Positions 37,208 through 46,226 of a stretch of DNA of 64,000 nucleotides are shown here, piece after piece. The DNA is from Dethiosulfovibrio russensis (GTDB lineage Bacteria > Synergistota > Synergistia > Synergistales > Dethiosulfovibrionaceae), in NCBI RefSeq assembly GCF_021568855.1, contig NZ_JAKGUG010000003.1, positions 62,001-126,000 of the forward strand, written 5' to 3'. How positions within the stretch are numbered: position 1 is the first letter of the stretch; each line of letters begins with the position of its first letter. The notes under the pieces are model-generated. The model was not told where the DNA came from. It saw only the letters and a list, made by a program, of their open reading frames with translations, and searched no databases. A program made the position numbers and the translations under genes.

Positions 37208-38449
37208 TTGAAAGACAGACGAGTCGTTATCACCGGGCTAGGGGTCGTCAGTCCCATAGCCAGCGGTAGAGAGGCATATTGGCAGGCTCTTAAAGAGGGA
37301 AAGAACGGCGTCGGCGCTATAACGTGCTTCGATGCCTCGGAGTTCTCGGTTCAGGTCGGAGCGGAGGTAAGGGACTTCGATCCAACCCAGTGGCTTCCCA
37401 AAAAGGAGGCTAAAAGGTCCGACAGGGTTATCCAGTTTGCCGTGGCAGCTTCGGATATGGCCATGGAAGACGCCGGTCTCAAAGCGGAGGACCTTGACTC
37501 CAATAGATTCGGCGTTTATATAGGTTCCGGACAGGGTGGAATCGAAACCTGTTTCGATAGTTTCCAGACCATGATGACCAAGGGACCCAAGAGGGTTAGT
37601 CCCTTCTTCATCCCCATGATGATAGGAAATATGTCTGCCGCATACGTGGCCATCAGACATCAGGCCAAAGGGCCAAACATGTGCGTCGTGACCGCCTGTG
37701 CCACCTCGATACACAGTATCGGAGAGGCTGCCAGGACCATAGAGAGAGGCGACGCCGACGTCATGCTCTGCGGTGGAACCGAGGCCGCCCTTCGTTCCAT
37801 CTGCGTGGCAGGCTTCGCAGCCATGAAGGCTCTCTCCACGAGAAACGACGAGCCCGAGAGGGCAAGCCGTCCTTTCGACAAGGACAGGGACGGCTTCGTC
37901 ATCGGAGAGGGTGCGGGGGTTCTGGTTCTGGAGACACTCGAGAGCGCCAAGGCCAGAGGGGCCCATATCTATGGCGAGGTAGTCGGCTACGGTTCTACCT
38001 GCGATGCCAGCCATATCACCGCTCCGGATCCGGAGGGGAAAGGAGCCACAAGGGCTATGAAGATGGCCATGGATCAAGCCAGTTGGTCCGTTGACCAGGT
38101 CGATCTGATAAACGCCCACGGAACCTCAACCCCCCTCAACGACAAGGTCGAGTCCATCGCCATAAGAAACCTGTTCGGTGAGGCCACCGATCGCCTCATG
38201 GTCAACTCCACTAAGTCCATGATAGGTCATTGCCTCGGAGCGGCTGGAGCTCTAGAGACAGTAGCTGCCCTTCAGTCCGTTGAGGAAGGCATCGTACATC
38301 CGACCCTTAACCTCGACGAGAAGGATCCGGATTGCGACGTCAACGTCATCACCGAGACGACCGAGGCCAGGGTGGACAGGTTCCTGGTCAACAGCTTCGG
38401 CTTCGGCGGACACAACGGCGTCCTGGCTATCGAGCGTTTTAACGATTGA
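37208..38449 (+). CDS. fabF: 3-oxoacyl-ACP synthase II
   Basis: Elongating condensing enzyme. The catalytic Cys is in VVTACATSIHS, and the two His are in INAHGTSTPLND and NSFGFGGHNGVL. The start is TTG 37208, which gives the usual N-terminus (KDRRVVITGLGVVSP) and has AAGGAG upstream; the frame is open to 37148. Its 413 residues are typical. Confidence 0.95.
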   Translation: MKDRRVVITGLGVVSPIASGREAYWQALKEGKNGVGAITCFDASEFSVQVGAEVRDFDPTQWLPKKEAKRSDRVIQFAVAASDMAMEDAGLKAEDLDSNRFGVYIGSGQGGIETCFDSFQTMMTKGPKRVSPFFIPMMIGNMSAAYVAIRHQAKGPNMCVVTACATSIHSIGEAARTIERGDADVMLCGGTEAALRSICVAGFAAMKALSTRNDEPERASRPFDKDRDGFVIGEGAGVLVLETLESAKARGAHIYGEVVGYGSTCDASHITAPDPEGKGATRAMKMAMDQASWSVDQVDLINAHGTSTPLNDKVESIAIRNLFGEATDRLMVNSTKSMIGHCLGAAGALETVAALQSVEEGIVHPTLNLDEKDPDCDVNVITETTEARVDRFLVNSFGFGGHNGVLAIERFND

Positions 38450-38456
38450 ACCCCTC

Positions 38457-39191
38457 ATGTACGGACGGAAATGGGAAAATAACCTTTCTCTGATTCAGGA
38501 CCGTCTGGGATACAGCTTCACCGATATAGAACTGCTCCGTGAAGCCCTGACTCATTCGTCCTATGCCCATGAGTCAGGGCTTTGTTCTTGGAACGAGAGG
38601 CTGGAGTTCCTGGGAGATGCGGTTTTGGAGTTGGCTACCTCGACGAGACTTTTCAGGGCGATGAAGGATATGGACGAAGGAGGACTGACCAGGCTCAGGG
38701 CCCGGTTGGTCCGTAAGGAAGCTCTTTTGACGTGGGCGGAGGCACTGGGGCTCTCGGGCGTTCTCAGGGTCAATCGGGGACTACGAAAAAAGGAGGGAAG
38801 CAGTGATCTTTCCTCCATGCACGCCGATGCTATAGAGGCTATCTTTGGAGCTGTCTATATGGACGGAGGCTACGATATGGCGGAATCGGTGGTGAACCGC
38901 TATCTGGACTTTCTGTTCGAAAAGGGAGATTATCTACAGGACGGAACCTCGTCCATCGACCCCAAGTCGGAGCTCCAACAGATCCTACAGATAAGGGGGG
39001 AGCCATTGCCGGAATATAGGATCATGTCTCGTGAGGGACCTCCTCACAGTCCCAGTTTCGAGGTGGAACTGTACGTCTCGGGAGTCCTTCTGAGTTCTGG
39101 AAGAGGAAGATCTATTAAAGAGGCGGAGGTCCAAGCGGCTTTAGATGGATTGTCCTTGATGCGATCGGTTGCAAGGGATGACTCTCTCTGA
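38457..39191 (+). CDS. rnc: Ribonuclease III
   Basis: Cleaves double-stranded RNA and processes rRNA precursors. The RNase III signature is NERLEFLGDAVLEL near residue 44, and a double-stranded RNA-binding domain is at the C-terminus (from about DPKSELQQILQ, residue 170). ATG 38457 is 7 bp after fabF; the frame is open far upstream inside fabF, but that part reads as an antiphase shadow. Rnc after acpP-fabF matches the Bacillus order. Confidence 0.94.
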   Translation: MYGRKWENNLSLIQDRLGYSFTDIELLREALTHSSYAHESGLCSWNERLEFLGDAVLELATSTRLFRAMKDMDEGGLTRLRARLVRKEALLTWAEALGLSGVLRVNRGLRKKEGSSDLSSMHADAIEAIFGAVYMDGGYDMAESVVNRYLDFLFEKGDYLQDGTSSIDPKSELQQILQIRGEPLPEYRIMSREGPPHSPSFEVELYVSGVLLSSGRGRSIKEAEVQAALDGLSLMRSVARDDSL

Positions 39192-39197
39192 TAAACT
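39169..39197 (+). promoter_or_regulatory. Probable promoter for the TRAP transporter genes
   Basis: TTGCAA, a 17-bp spacer and TAAACT, overlapping the end of rnc and 51 bp before dctP. Confidence 0.4.
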
Positions 39198-39248
39198 TCA
39201 AGAATTCTAGTTTTTTTAGATTCAATCTATGTGATGGAGGTATAGATA

Positions 39249-40250
39249 ATGAGACGTTTGATAACGGCGATTTTCGTTTGTTTCATCGTAACCGCCTCTA
39301 CGGCGGCATTTGCGGCCGACTATCCGAAGATGACGATACGTCTGAGCCATAACCAGCCGACGGGAAGCCCGGAGGACATAGGTGCCGAGACCTTCAAGAC
39401 CATCCTGGAGGATCGATCGGGCGGAAAGATGGAGGTTCAGATATTTCCATCCATGCAGATGGGGTCCATGAGGGAGCAGACAGAGTCCGCTCAGATGGGA
39501 ACCCTCGACATAACCATACAGCCCGTCTCTGTGCTGACTCCTTTCGTGGAGGAGCTTCAGATAATAGACTTTCCCTTTCTCTGGCCTTCTACCGACGAGC
39601 TTTATCGGGTGATGGACGGCCCGGTCGGACGGCGTTTCTACGAATTCACCGAGCCCAAAGGGCTGGTCTCTTTAGGGCTTTGGGCCTCCGGTTTTAAGCA
39701 GTTCACTACCAAGGATATCGATATCCACGTTCCGGAGGACTTCAAGGGAGTCAAGATGAGGGTCATGCCATCTCCTCTCCTGATCGCCCAGTATAAGGCA
39801 TGGGGAGCCAACCCCATCCCCATAGAGTATGCCGAGCTTTACAACGCCCTTCAGCAGGGGGTGGTCGACGGGCAGGAAAACCCGATCCAGACGATAGCGA
39901 TGAACAAGCTCTACGAGGTCCAGGATAGGTTGATATTGAGCAACCATGGTTTTCTGGCCTATCTCTTCGTGGTCAACAAGGGGTGGTTCGACGGTCTTCC
40001 CGACGACGCCAGAGAGCTTGTACTACAGGCGGAGAAAGAGGCCAGACTTGTCGAGAGAGAGGCCCAGGCCAAGAAGGAAGCGGAATACCTGGATGAGATA
40101 AAGAGCTCTGGAATATCCGTCACGGAGCTGACCGACGAGGAATACGAGATTTTTTCGAAGAAGAGCCGCTCGGTTCACGACCAGTTCGCGAGTACCGATG
40201 CCATGAAAGAGCTTCTTTCCGCCTGTTACGACGAATTGGGAAAGAACTGA
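39249..40250 (+). CDS. dctP: TRAP transporter substrate-binding protein (DctP family)
   Basis: Periplasmic binding protein of a TRAP importer, usually for carboxylates or related organic acids. A clear signal peptide (RRLITAIFVCFIVTASTAAFA, cleaved before ADYPK) precedes the mature domain. IRLSHNQPTGSPEDIGAE, MRVMPSPLLIAQYKAWGANP (with the carboxylate-binding Arg) and VDGQENPIQTI are family blocks. The substrate cannot be named from sequence. It has a signal for export beyond the inner membrane, which fits a diderm cell. Confidence 0.93.
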   Translation: MRRLITAIFVCFIVTASTAAFAADYPKMTIRLSHNQPTGSPEDIGAETFKTILEDRSGGKMEVQIFPSMQMGSMREQTESAQMGTLDITIQPVSVLTPFVEELQIIDFPFLWPSTDELYRVMDGPVGRRFYEFTEPKGLVSLGLWASGFKQFTTKDIDIHVPEDFKGVKMRVMPSPLLIAQYKAWGANPIPIEYAELYNALQQGVVDGQENPIQTIAMNKLYEVQDRLILSNHGFLAYLFVVNKGWFDGLPDDARELVLQAEKEARLVEREAQAKKEAEYLDEIKSSGISVTELTDEEYEIFSKKSRSVHDQFASTDAMKELLSACYDELGKN

Positions 40251-40270
40251 TCGGATCTTAGAATCTTTTC

Positions 40271-40303
40271 GGGGCTGGAGGGATTCCTCTCGCCCCTTTT
40301 TTT
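40271..40303 (+). terminator. Intra-operon hairpin between dctP and dctQ
   Basis: GGGGC/GCCCC and GAGG/CCTC stems with a mismatch, followed by seven T. It probably reduces transcription of the membrane subunits relative to the binding protein. Confidence 0.7.
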
Positions 40304-40315
40304 AAACCTCGGGGG

Positions 40316-40786
40316 ATGGATATGATGAGGATTTTGGATCGTCTGGAGGAGGGCTTTTGTGCCATGGCCCTGTTGGCGACGGCTTTGATACTTTTCGTCA
40401 ACGTTACCTTGCGCTACGTCTTCAGTGCCAGTACCAGCTGGGCGGAAGAGCTTATAAAGTATCTCATGATATGGATAACCTTCGTGGGAGGAAGCCTGTG
40501 CGTGAGAAGGGGAGCCCATATAAGGATGGATTTCCTGCTAGGGAAGCTTTCTCCCAAGAGTAGAGGACTGGTAGACAGGGTAATCTACCTGGTTTCCGCC
40601 GTATTTTGCGGTTTTCTGGCCGCCTACGGGGTGCAGATAGTCTCTTTCAATTTCAGGTCAGGGCAGGTATCTCCGGCTTTGGAAGTCCCCATGTGGATCG
40701 TCTACTCCGCCATTCCCATAGGATCGGGACTTATGGCGTTGCGTTTTCTACAGCGGATAACAACGGCCTCGGAAGGGGGAAACTGA
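40316..40786 (+). CDS. dctQ: TRAP transporter small permease (DctQ)
   Basis: Small membrane subunit of the TRAP importer, with four predicted hydrophobic helices in 156 residues, for example FCAMALLATALILFVNVTLRY and VIYLVSAVFCGFLAAYGVQ. ASTSWAEELIKYLMIW is the family hallmark. The start is ATG 40316 or ATG 40322; the latter has a better-placed GGGG. Confidence 0.93.
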   Translation: MDMMRILDRLEEGFCAMALLATALILFVNVTLRYVFSASTSWAEELIKYLMIWITFVGGSLCVRRGAHIRMDFLLGKLSPKSRGLVDRVIYLVSAVFCGFLAAYGVQIVSFNFRSGQVSPALEVPMWIVYSAIPIGSGLMALRFLQRITTASEGGN

Positions 40787-40787
40787 A

Positions 40788-42065
40788 TTGACCACTGTGT
40801 TGATATGCACTCTCCTGGCAGCCCTATTCGGCAGCGTCCCCATCTTCATAGCACTGAACGGTGCCGTCTTGATATGCGTGCTTCTCTTCACCCATATGCC
40901 TCCTATGGTTATAGTACAGAAAGCCTTCGGTGGAATAGACAAGTTCGCTCTCATGTCCATGCCTTTTTTCATCTTCGCAGCGAACGTCATGGACGTGGGC
41001 GGACTGTCGAGACGAATCCTAGACTGGACCAGGAGTATGGTCGGCAGCACCAGGGGCGGCCTGGCCTACACTACCCAGGCTACCTGTATGGTATTCGGAG
41101 CTCTTTGCGGATCCAGCCCCGCTACCGTGGTGGCCATGGGTAAGCTTCTGTATCCCGAGCTGGTCAGGGAAAGTTATCCTAAAGGCTTTTCCGTAGGCTT
41201 GATAACGTCGGCGGGGTCGGTAGCGCTGATAATTCCTCCCAGCATAACCCTGATAATATACGCGGCCGCCACCGGTACCTCGGTGGGATCTCTCTTCATG
41301 GCCGGTATCAGCGCCGGTGTCGTCTACGGACTTGCGAGCATAATCTATATATGGTTTTTCTCCCGCTCTCATAATCTGGCTCTATCCGCTCCCTCCAGCC
41401 GAAGGGAGATATGGGAAAAGAGCAAACAGGCCGTCTGGTCCCTTATGGTTCCGGTCATAATTCTGGGCGGAATATACATGGGTATATTCACACCTACCGA
41501 GGCGGCGGGTATCTCTGTCGTGTACGCCCTTTTCGTGGGTATCTTCATATACAGGGAGATAACTCTCAAAGGCCTATACGATGTATGCCTCAGCTCGGCG
41601 ATTACCTGCGCTCAAGTCCTTATTCTGGTGGCTGCGGCTCAGACCTTCGGGTGGTTTCTGACGGTCGTCCGAATCCCTCAGGCGATAACCTCCATGGTCG
41701 TCTCCAACGTGACGTCCCCTTGGGTGTTTCTGGGAATAATCAACGCCGTTTTGCTGGTGGTTGGGATGTTCATGGAGGGTATTGCCGCGATAATAATACT
41801 TGCCCCTCTGTTTTTCCCCATAGCCATGAAGATGGGAATAGATCCTCTTCACCTCGGTATAGTCATGGTGGCTAATCTATCCATAGGGAACTTCACCCCT
41901 CCCTTCGGATTGAACCTCTTCGTCGCCAGCGGAGTTACGGGGCTTCCCATGTCGGAGATAATACCAGCGGTGATGCGGTTCATCCTGGTGAGTCTGGCGG
42001 GGGTGTTGATCATCACCTACATACCGGCTATCTCCACTTTTCTTCCAAAGCTCGTCTATCCTTGA
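40788..42065 (+). CDS. dctM: TRAP transporter large permease (DctM)
   Basis: The large channel-forming subunit, 425 residues with about 12 hydrophobic segments. Family blocks include MPFFIFAANVMDVGG, GSSPATVVAMG, GLITSAGSVALIIPPSI, PTEAAGISVVYALFVG and GNFTPPFGLNLFVASGVTG. It starts with TTG 1 bp after dctQ. A strong terminator follows. Confidence 0.95.
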   Translation: MTTVLICTLLAALFGSVPIFIALNGAVLICVLLFTHMPPMVIVQKAFGGIDKFALMSMPFFIFAANVMDVGGLSRRILDWTRSMVGSTRGGLAYTTQATCMVFGALCGSSPATVVAMGKLLYPELVRESYPKGFSVGLITSAGSVALIIPPSITLIIYAAATGTSVGSLFMAGISAGVVYGLASIIYIWFFSRSHNLALSAPSSRREIWEKSKQAVWSLMVPVIILGGIYMGIFTPTEAAGISVVYALFVGIFIYREITLKGLYDVCLSSAITCAQVLILVAAAQTFGWFLTVVRIPQAITSMVVSNVTSPWVFLGIINAVLLVVGMFMEGIAAIIILAPLFFPIAMKMGIDPLHLGIVMVANLSIGNFTPPFGLNLFVASGVTGLPMSEIIPAVMRFILVSLAGVLIITYIPAISTFLPKLVYP

Positions 42066-42086
42066 CGGTAGGCTCTTCCCGTACCG

Positions 42087-42115
42087 AAGCCCCCTTTTCC
42101 CAAGGGGGCTTTGTG
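42087..42115 (+). terminator. Terminator after dctM
   Basis: A 10-bp stem AAGCCCCCTT/AAGGGGGCTT with a short loop, followed by a weak T-rich stretch. Confidence 0.75.
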
Positions 42116-42157
42116 CTATGCTAAAGGCCTATCCATAGATGGGAAGGGGCTGTTCTT

Positions 42158-43402
42158 ATGCAGTCGGGGTTTAATCTTTGTCTCGATGCGGTCAGAAGGA
42201 TAAATTCTAACGGCAGATCCGAGACAGGAGGGGTCTCACGCATCGCATATACCGAGGAAGACCGTCTGGCCAGGGAGACATTGGTGGAGATAATGCACGA
42301 GACCGGGTTTCAGGTCGAGATAGACGAAGTGGGTAACATAAAGGGGACCCGTTGGGGGAGCCGTCCCAGCGCCCCTCCTATAGCAGTAGGTTCCCACATA
42401 GACACAGTGCCCGATGGAGGCGAGTTCGACGGTATCTTAGGAGTAGCGGCAGGGCTGGGTGCCGTCCTTGACGTGGCGGAACGCTGTCCGGACCACGTCA
42501 ACCCCCTTCAGGTGATAGTTTTTTCCGGTGAGGAATCCAGCCGTTTCGGGGTATCGAACGTGGGCAGCAAGGCCGTTACGGGATATATGTCCCTCAAAGA
42601 TTTCTTCGATCACAGAGACGATCAGGGGATATCGATCTTCAAGGCCCTTAGAGACTTCGGCCTCTCACCCGAAAAGGCGGATCGTTCCAGAATTCTGCCC
42701 TCGGACATGAAGGCTTTTTTCGAGCTTCACATCGAACAGGGTCCGTTTCTGGACCAAACCGGCATAGACGTAGGAGTCGTGGAGGCCATTGCCGCCCCCA
42801 CAAGGCTATCCCTGGAGATCCTAGGTGAATCGGCCCACTCGGGAGCTTGCCCCATGGATATGAGAAAGGACGCCCTGGCGGCGTCCTCCGAGATAGTTCT
42901 GGCGGTGGAAAAATTGGCCAAGGAGGAGTCGGCCTTCAAGACCGTCGGAACGGTCGGAGACTGTAAGGTATTCCCGGGGGTCATGAACGTGGTTCCCGGC
43001 AGATGTTCTCTGAAGGTGGACGTCAGGGGCATAGAAGGAAAAAGCATAGGTCGGGTTTTCGACGGTCTTCTGAGTGAGATGGAGAGGATCTCCGCCTCTC
43101 GTAACGTGGAGATTAAAAAGAAGGTTATTTCGAGAGGAGATCCGGTGGTGCTGGACGGGCGTCTAAGGCGGCTTCTGGGTCAGGTCTGTGAGGATATGGA
43201 GATCGGATGGACCGATATGCCGAGCGGAGCGGGGCACGATGCCATGTATGTCGCCTCGATTATCCCTACTGCCATGATATTCGTCCCCTGCGTGGGAGGG
43301 ATAAGCCACAGCTCTGAGGAAAAAGTGGAGATAGGTCGTATCCGTCCGGGCTACAGAGCCCTGGTGGAGGCGATATACCGTCTGGTGACGAAAGATCGAT
43401 AG
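42158..43402 (+). CDS. M20-family Zn amidase (hydantoinase/carbamoylase type)
   Basis: A 414-residue zinc hydrolase of the subfamily holding N-carbamoyl-L-amino-acid hydrolase, beta-ureidopropionase and allantoate amidohydrolase. Metal-binding blocks are GSHIDTVPDGGEFDGILGV (near 78), FSGEESSRFG (near 126), ELHIEQGPFLD and GISHSSEEK. The dimerisation domain (LGESAHSGACPMDMRKDA) is inserted as usual. The substrate is not predictable. It stands between a TRAP transporter and dihydroorotase, so uptake and hydrolysis of a ureido compound is one possibility. It is 18 bp before pyrC. Confidence 0.87.
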   Translation: MQSGFNLCLDAVRRINSNGRSETGGVSRIAYTEEDRLARETLVEIMHETGFQVEIDEVGNIKGTRWGSRPSAPPIAVGSHIDTVPDGGEFDGILGVAAGLGAVLDVAERCPDHVNPLQVIVFSGEESSRFGVSNVGSKAVTGYMSLKDFFDHRDDQGISIFKALRDFGLSPEKADRSRILPSDMKAFFELHIEQGPFLDQTGIDVGVVEAIAAPTRLSLEILGESAHSGACPMDMRKDALAASSEIVLAVEKLAKEESAFKTVGTVGDCKVFPGVMNVVPGRCSLKVDVRGIEGKSIGRVFDGLLSEMERISASRNVEIKKKVISRGDPVVLDGRLRRLLGQVCEDMEIGWTDMPSGAGHDAMYVASIIPTAMIFVPCVGGISHSSEEKVEIGRIRPGYRALVEAIYRLVTKDR

Positions 43403-43420
43403 TTGGGAGGCGTGTTCTAG

Positions 43421-44707
43421 ATGATGAGTTTGTTTTCAGGGGCTAGAGTGATCGATCCCTGTCAGGGATTGGACGATATATCGGACATATTGGTGAAAGA
43501 CGGAAAGGTCGCAGCGATAGGCAGGGATCTGACCTCGGCGTTGGGACGGGACGTTGAGAAGGTGGACCTGAGAGGTTACGCTGTCGTGCCCGGTCTGATA
43601 GATCCTCACGTCCATTTCAGGGATCCCGGCCAGGAGCATAAAGAGACCGTTATCTCCGGCTGCGCTTCTGCCGCCGCCGGAGGCTACACATCGGTCATAG
43701 CCATGGCGAATACCTCCCCTGCGGTGGATTCGGTGGAAACCCTCAACTACGTTCTGGAAAAGGGAAAGGGGAGCCCCGTACGGTTTTGTTCCGTAGGATC
43801 TGTAACTTTGGGACTGAAGGGGGAGGTACTGTCCCCCATGGGTAGTCTGGCCGAGGCCGGTGCGGTGGCTTTCTCCGACGACGGCTTTTCTATCGTGGAC
43901 TCGGAGGTCATGTACAGGGCTTTCGAGAAGGCCGCCGAGCTGGGGCTTCCCATATCGGTTCACTGCGAGGATCCCCGTCTATGGGGGGACAGGACGATGA
44001 ATCGGGGAGCTCTATCGGATGCATTGAAGGTGAAGGGAGTTCCCAAGGTGGCGGAGGAGGCCATGATCCAAAGGGATATCCTTTTGGCCTCCAAGACGAA
44101 GGCCAGGGTCCATATACAACACGTCAGCACAGCCTTGGGGGTCGAGATGATACGTAGGGCCAAGGAGGACGGCATAGAGGTTACAGCTGAAGCGACCCCG
44201 CACCATCTTATCTTGACCGAAGAAGTTCTTTCCGTTCATGGATCTCAGGCCAAGATGAGTCCTCCTTTGAGAGAGGCTCGGGACGTGGAGGCCTTGAGAG
44301 AGGGCCTCAGGCTGGGGATTATAGACGTCATTGCGACGGATCACGCTCCCCATTCCGAAGAGGAAAAGGGCAGAGGGCTTCTGGAATCGCCTAACGGAAT
44401 AGTGGGTCTTGAGACTGCGGTCCCCATGATCTTGACCGAGCTTGTAGGCAAGGGGCATCTTTCGATAAACCGCATGGTAGAGGCCATGTCCTGCGCTTCC
44501 GCGGGGATATTCGGTCTTCCCGGAGGTTCTCTGAGGCCTAGCTGTGTGGCGGATATGACTGTGTTGGATCTGGAGGCGAGATGGACGATAGACGCCGATC
44601 GTTTCGAGTCCAAAGGCAGGAACACCCCCTTCGACGGGGCTCCGGTTGTGGGGGCGGTGATAGGGACAGCTTTAGGAGGGTTGATGCAACCGGTTGCAAA
44701 TAAATAG
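43421..44707 (+). CDS. pyrC: Dihydroorotase
   Basis: Closes carbamoyl aspartate to dihydroorotate in UMP synthesis. The metal-binding DPHVHFRDPGQEHKE near residue 63 and the catalytic-Asp motif ATDHAPHSEEEKG near 307 are complete, with VHIQHVSTALG and ATPHHLILTEE supplying further His ligands. Its 428 residues are a class I type. The pyrR promoter lies over its last codons. The paralogue at 46223-47152 lacks these residues, so this gene must supply the activity. Confidence 0.95.
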   Translation: MMSLFSGARVIDPCQGLDDISDILVKDGKVAAIGRDLTSALGRDVEKVDLRGYAVVPGLIDPHVHFRDPGQEHKETVISGCASAAAGGYTSVIAMANTSPAVDSVETLNYVLEKGKGSPVRFCSVGSVTLGLKGEVLSPMGSLAEAGAVAFSDDGFSIVDSEVMYRAFEKAAELGLPISVHCEDPRLWGDRTMNRGALSDALKVKGVPKVAEEAMIQRDILLASKTKARVHIQHVSTALGVEMIRRAKEDGIEVTAEATPHHLILTEEVLSVHGSQAKMSPPLREARDVEALREGLRLGIIDVIATDHAPHSEEEKGRGLLESPNGIVGLETAVPMILTELVGKGHLSINRMVEAMSCASAGIFGLPGGSLRPSCVADMTVLDLEARWTIDADRFESKGRNTPFDGAPVVGAVIGTALGGLMQPVANK

Positions 44708-44722
44708 CGTAACTGCTATAAT
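44694..44722 (+). promoter_or_regulatory. Promoter for the pyrR-led pyrimidine operon
   Basis: TTGCAA, a 17-bp spacer and a perfect TATAAT; the -35 lies in the last codons of pyrC. The leader before the pyrR start is about 25 nt, too short for a classical PyrR attenuator. Confidence 0.85.
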
Positions 44723-44754
44723 GCCTCCAGTTCAGATTATGAGGAGGCGTAGCG

Positions 44755-45309
44755 GTGAAGCTGAGGGAAAAAGCTGTCGTCATGACCGCGGAGGACATGG
44801 AGAGGGTGCTCCGCAGGATCGCAAACGAGATCATCGAGCGCAACCGAGGGCTCCAGGATCTGGTCATCCTGGGAATACAGAGAAGAGGGGTCTATCTGGC
44901 TTCACGTATCAGAAAGATCCTTCTCGAGTCGGAGGGAGTGAAACTCCCTAAGGGAGAACTGGATATAACCCTTTACAGGGACGATCTGGCCGTTTTGTCC
45001 GACGAGCCTATCGTTCACAGCACCTCCATACCGGTGGATGTCTCCGGCAAAACACTGGTCTTGGTCGACGACGTCCTGTTTACAGGTCGGACCATAAGGG
45101 CGGCTCTCGAGGCTCTGATGGACCTGGGGCGGCCGGGTGCTGTCCAGCTGGCTATCCTGGTGGACAGAGGACACAGAGAACTTCCCATACAGCCGGATTT
45201 CCTTGGAAAGACGGTCCCTACCTCCAAGAGCGAGGTCGTGGAGGTTCGAGTCGAGGAGCTGGACGGAGAGGATCGGGTCCTGATATGCGAGAGGGAGGAC
45301 CTGTCATGA
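44755..45309 (+). CDS. pyrR: PyrR: pyr operon regulator and uracil phosphoribosyltransferase
   Basis: A type I phosphoribosyltransferase that in Bacillus binds pyr mRNA when UMP is high. The PRPP loop is VLVDDVLFTGRTIRAAL near residue 102, and LGIQRRGVYLASRI is a family block. It starts with GTG, with GGAGG 7 nt upstream. Its 184 residues are normal. The short leader has no visible PyrR-binding loop, so any regulation must act elsewhere or the protein may serve mainly as a salvage enzyme. It overlaps pyrB by 4 bp. Confidence 0.93.
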   Translation: MKLREKAVVMTAEDMERVLRRIANEIIERNRGLQDLVILGIQRRGVYLASRIRKILLESEGVKLPKGELDITLYRDDLAVLSDEPIVHSTSIPVDVSGKTLVLVDDVLFTGRTIRAALEALMDLGRPGAVQLAILVDRGHRELPIQPDFLGKTVPTSKSEVVEVRVEELDGEDRVLICEREDLS

Positions 45310-46226
45310 GCTGGTCCAGAAGAAACCTTTTCGATCTGGAGGACTGGGACCGTAGTGATTTCGAGGTGTTCCTGGAGCTGGCCTCGAAGCACAAGGCCTC
45401 TCTCGACTCTCCTAAGAGAAGGGGAGAGCTCCTGAGGGGGAGGACCGTGGTGAACCTCTTTTTCGAGCCCTCCACCAGGACGAGGACGTCCTTCGAGATG
45501 GCCGAACAGTTCCTCGGAGCGGAGGTCATAAACTGGGCGTCTTCCGGATCCAGCCTGTCCAAGGGCGAGACCCTCAGGGATACGGCCTGGACCTTGAAGG
45601 CCATGGGGATCGACTCTATCGTGATGAGACACGGGATGGCAGGTTTCCCCATGTATCTGGGAAAACTTCTCCCGGACGTCTCGATAATCAACGGGGGAGA
45701 CGGTGCGAGGAGCCATCCCACTCAGGCCCTGTTGGATCTTCTTTCCGCTTACGAGAGATTGGGCAGCCTTGACGGAGTTAAGATGGTAGTCGCAGGCGAC
45801 GTCAAGCACAGCAGGGTGGCCCGAAGCGTAGCCAAGGCATTCAGGACCATGGGAGCCTCGATCTCCTTTTCCGGTCCCAGGTCCCTCATGCCCAGCGATC
45901 TAGGGTCCTTCGGGGTGTCCTATGGGGAGAACGCTAAAAAGGCGATGCGCGAGGCTCGGATCGTCTATCTTTTGAGAATACAGAGAGAGCGTCAGGATCA
46001 GGGGCTATTTCCGTCCTTCGAGGAATATCACCGTTTTTTCGGTGCATCCATGGAGGACATATCGGAAGGTGCGGTCGTAATGCATCCCGGCCCTATCAAC
46101 CGAGGCGTCGAGATAGCCTCGGATGTGGCGGATGGACCCAACAGCCTGATCCTAGATCAGGTCAGGAGCGGGGTCGCAGCCAGGATGGCCGTCCTCGAAC
46201 TCTGTCTCGGAGGTGAGGCGCTATGA
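45306..46226 (+). CDS. pyrB: Aspartate carbamoyltransferase catalytic subunit
   Basis: Joins carbamoyl phosphate and aspartate. The carbamoyl-phosphate loop FFEPSTRTRTSFEMA near residue 52, GDGARSHPTQALLDL and VVMHPGPINRGVEI are all present. ATG 45306 follows GGAGG by 7 nt; the frame is open to 45285. No regulatory subunit pyrI is in the window; the next gene is a dihydroorotase-like protein instead, which overlaps by 4 bp. Confidence 0.95.
   Translation: MSWSRRNLFDLEDWDRSDFEVFLELASKHKASLDSPKRRGELLRGRTVVNLFFEPSTRTRTSFEMAEQFLGAEVINWASSGSSLSKGETLRDTAWTLKAMGIDSIVMRHGMAGFPMYLGKLLPDVSIINGGDGARSHPTQALLDLLSAYERLGSLDGVKMVVAGDVKHSRVARSVAKAFRTMGASISFSGPRSLMPSDLGSFGVSYGENAKKAMREARIVYLLRIQRERQDQGLFPSFEEYHRFFGASMEDISEGAVVMHPGPINRGVEIASDVADGPNSLILDQVRSGVAARMAVLELCLGGEAL

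Noticed and set aside
44723..44747. GCCTCC-N14-GGAGGC inverted repeat that could hide the pyrR ribosome-binding site
   Set aside because: The left arm lies directly after the -10 box, so it is probably upstream of the transcription start and not in the mRNA.
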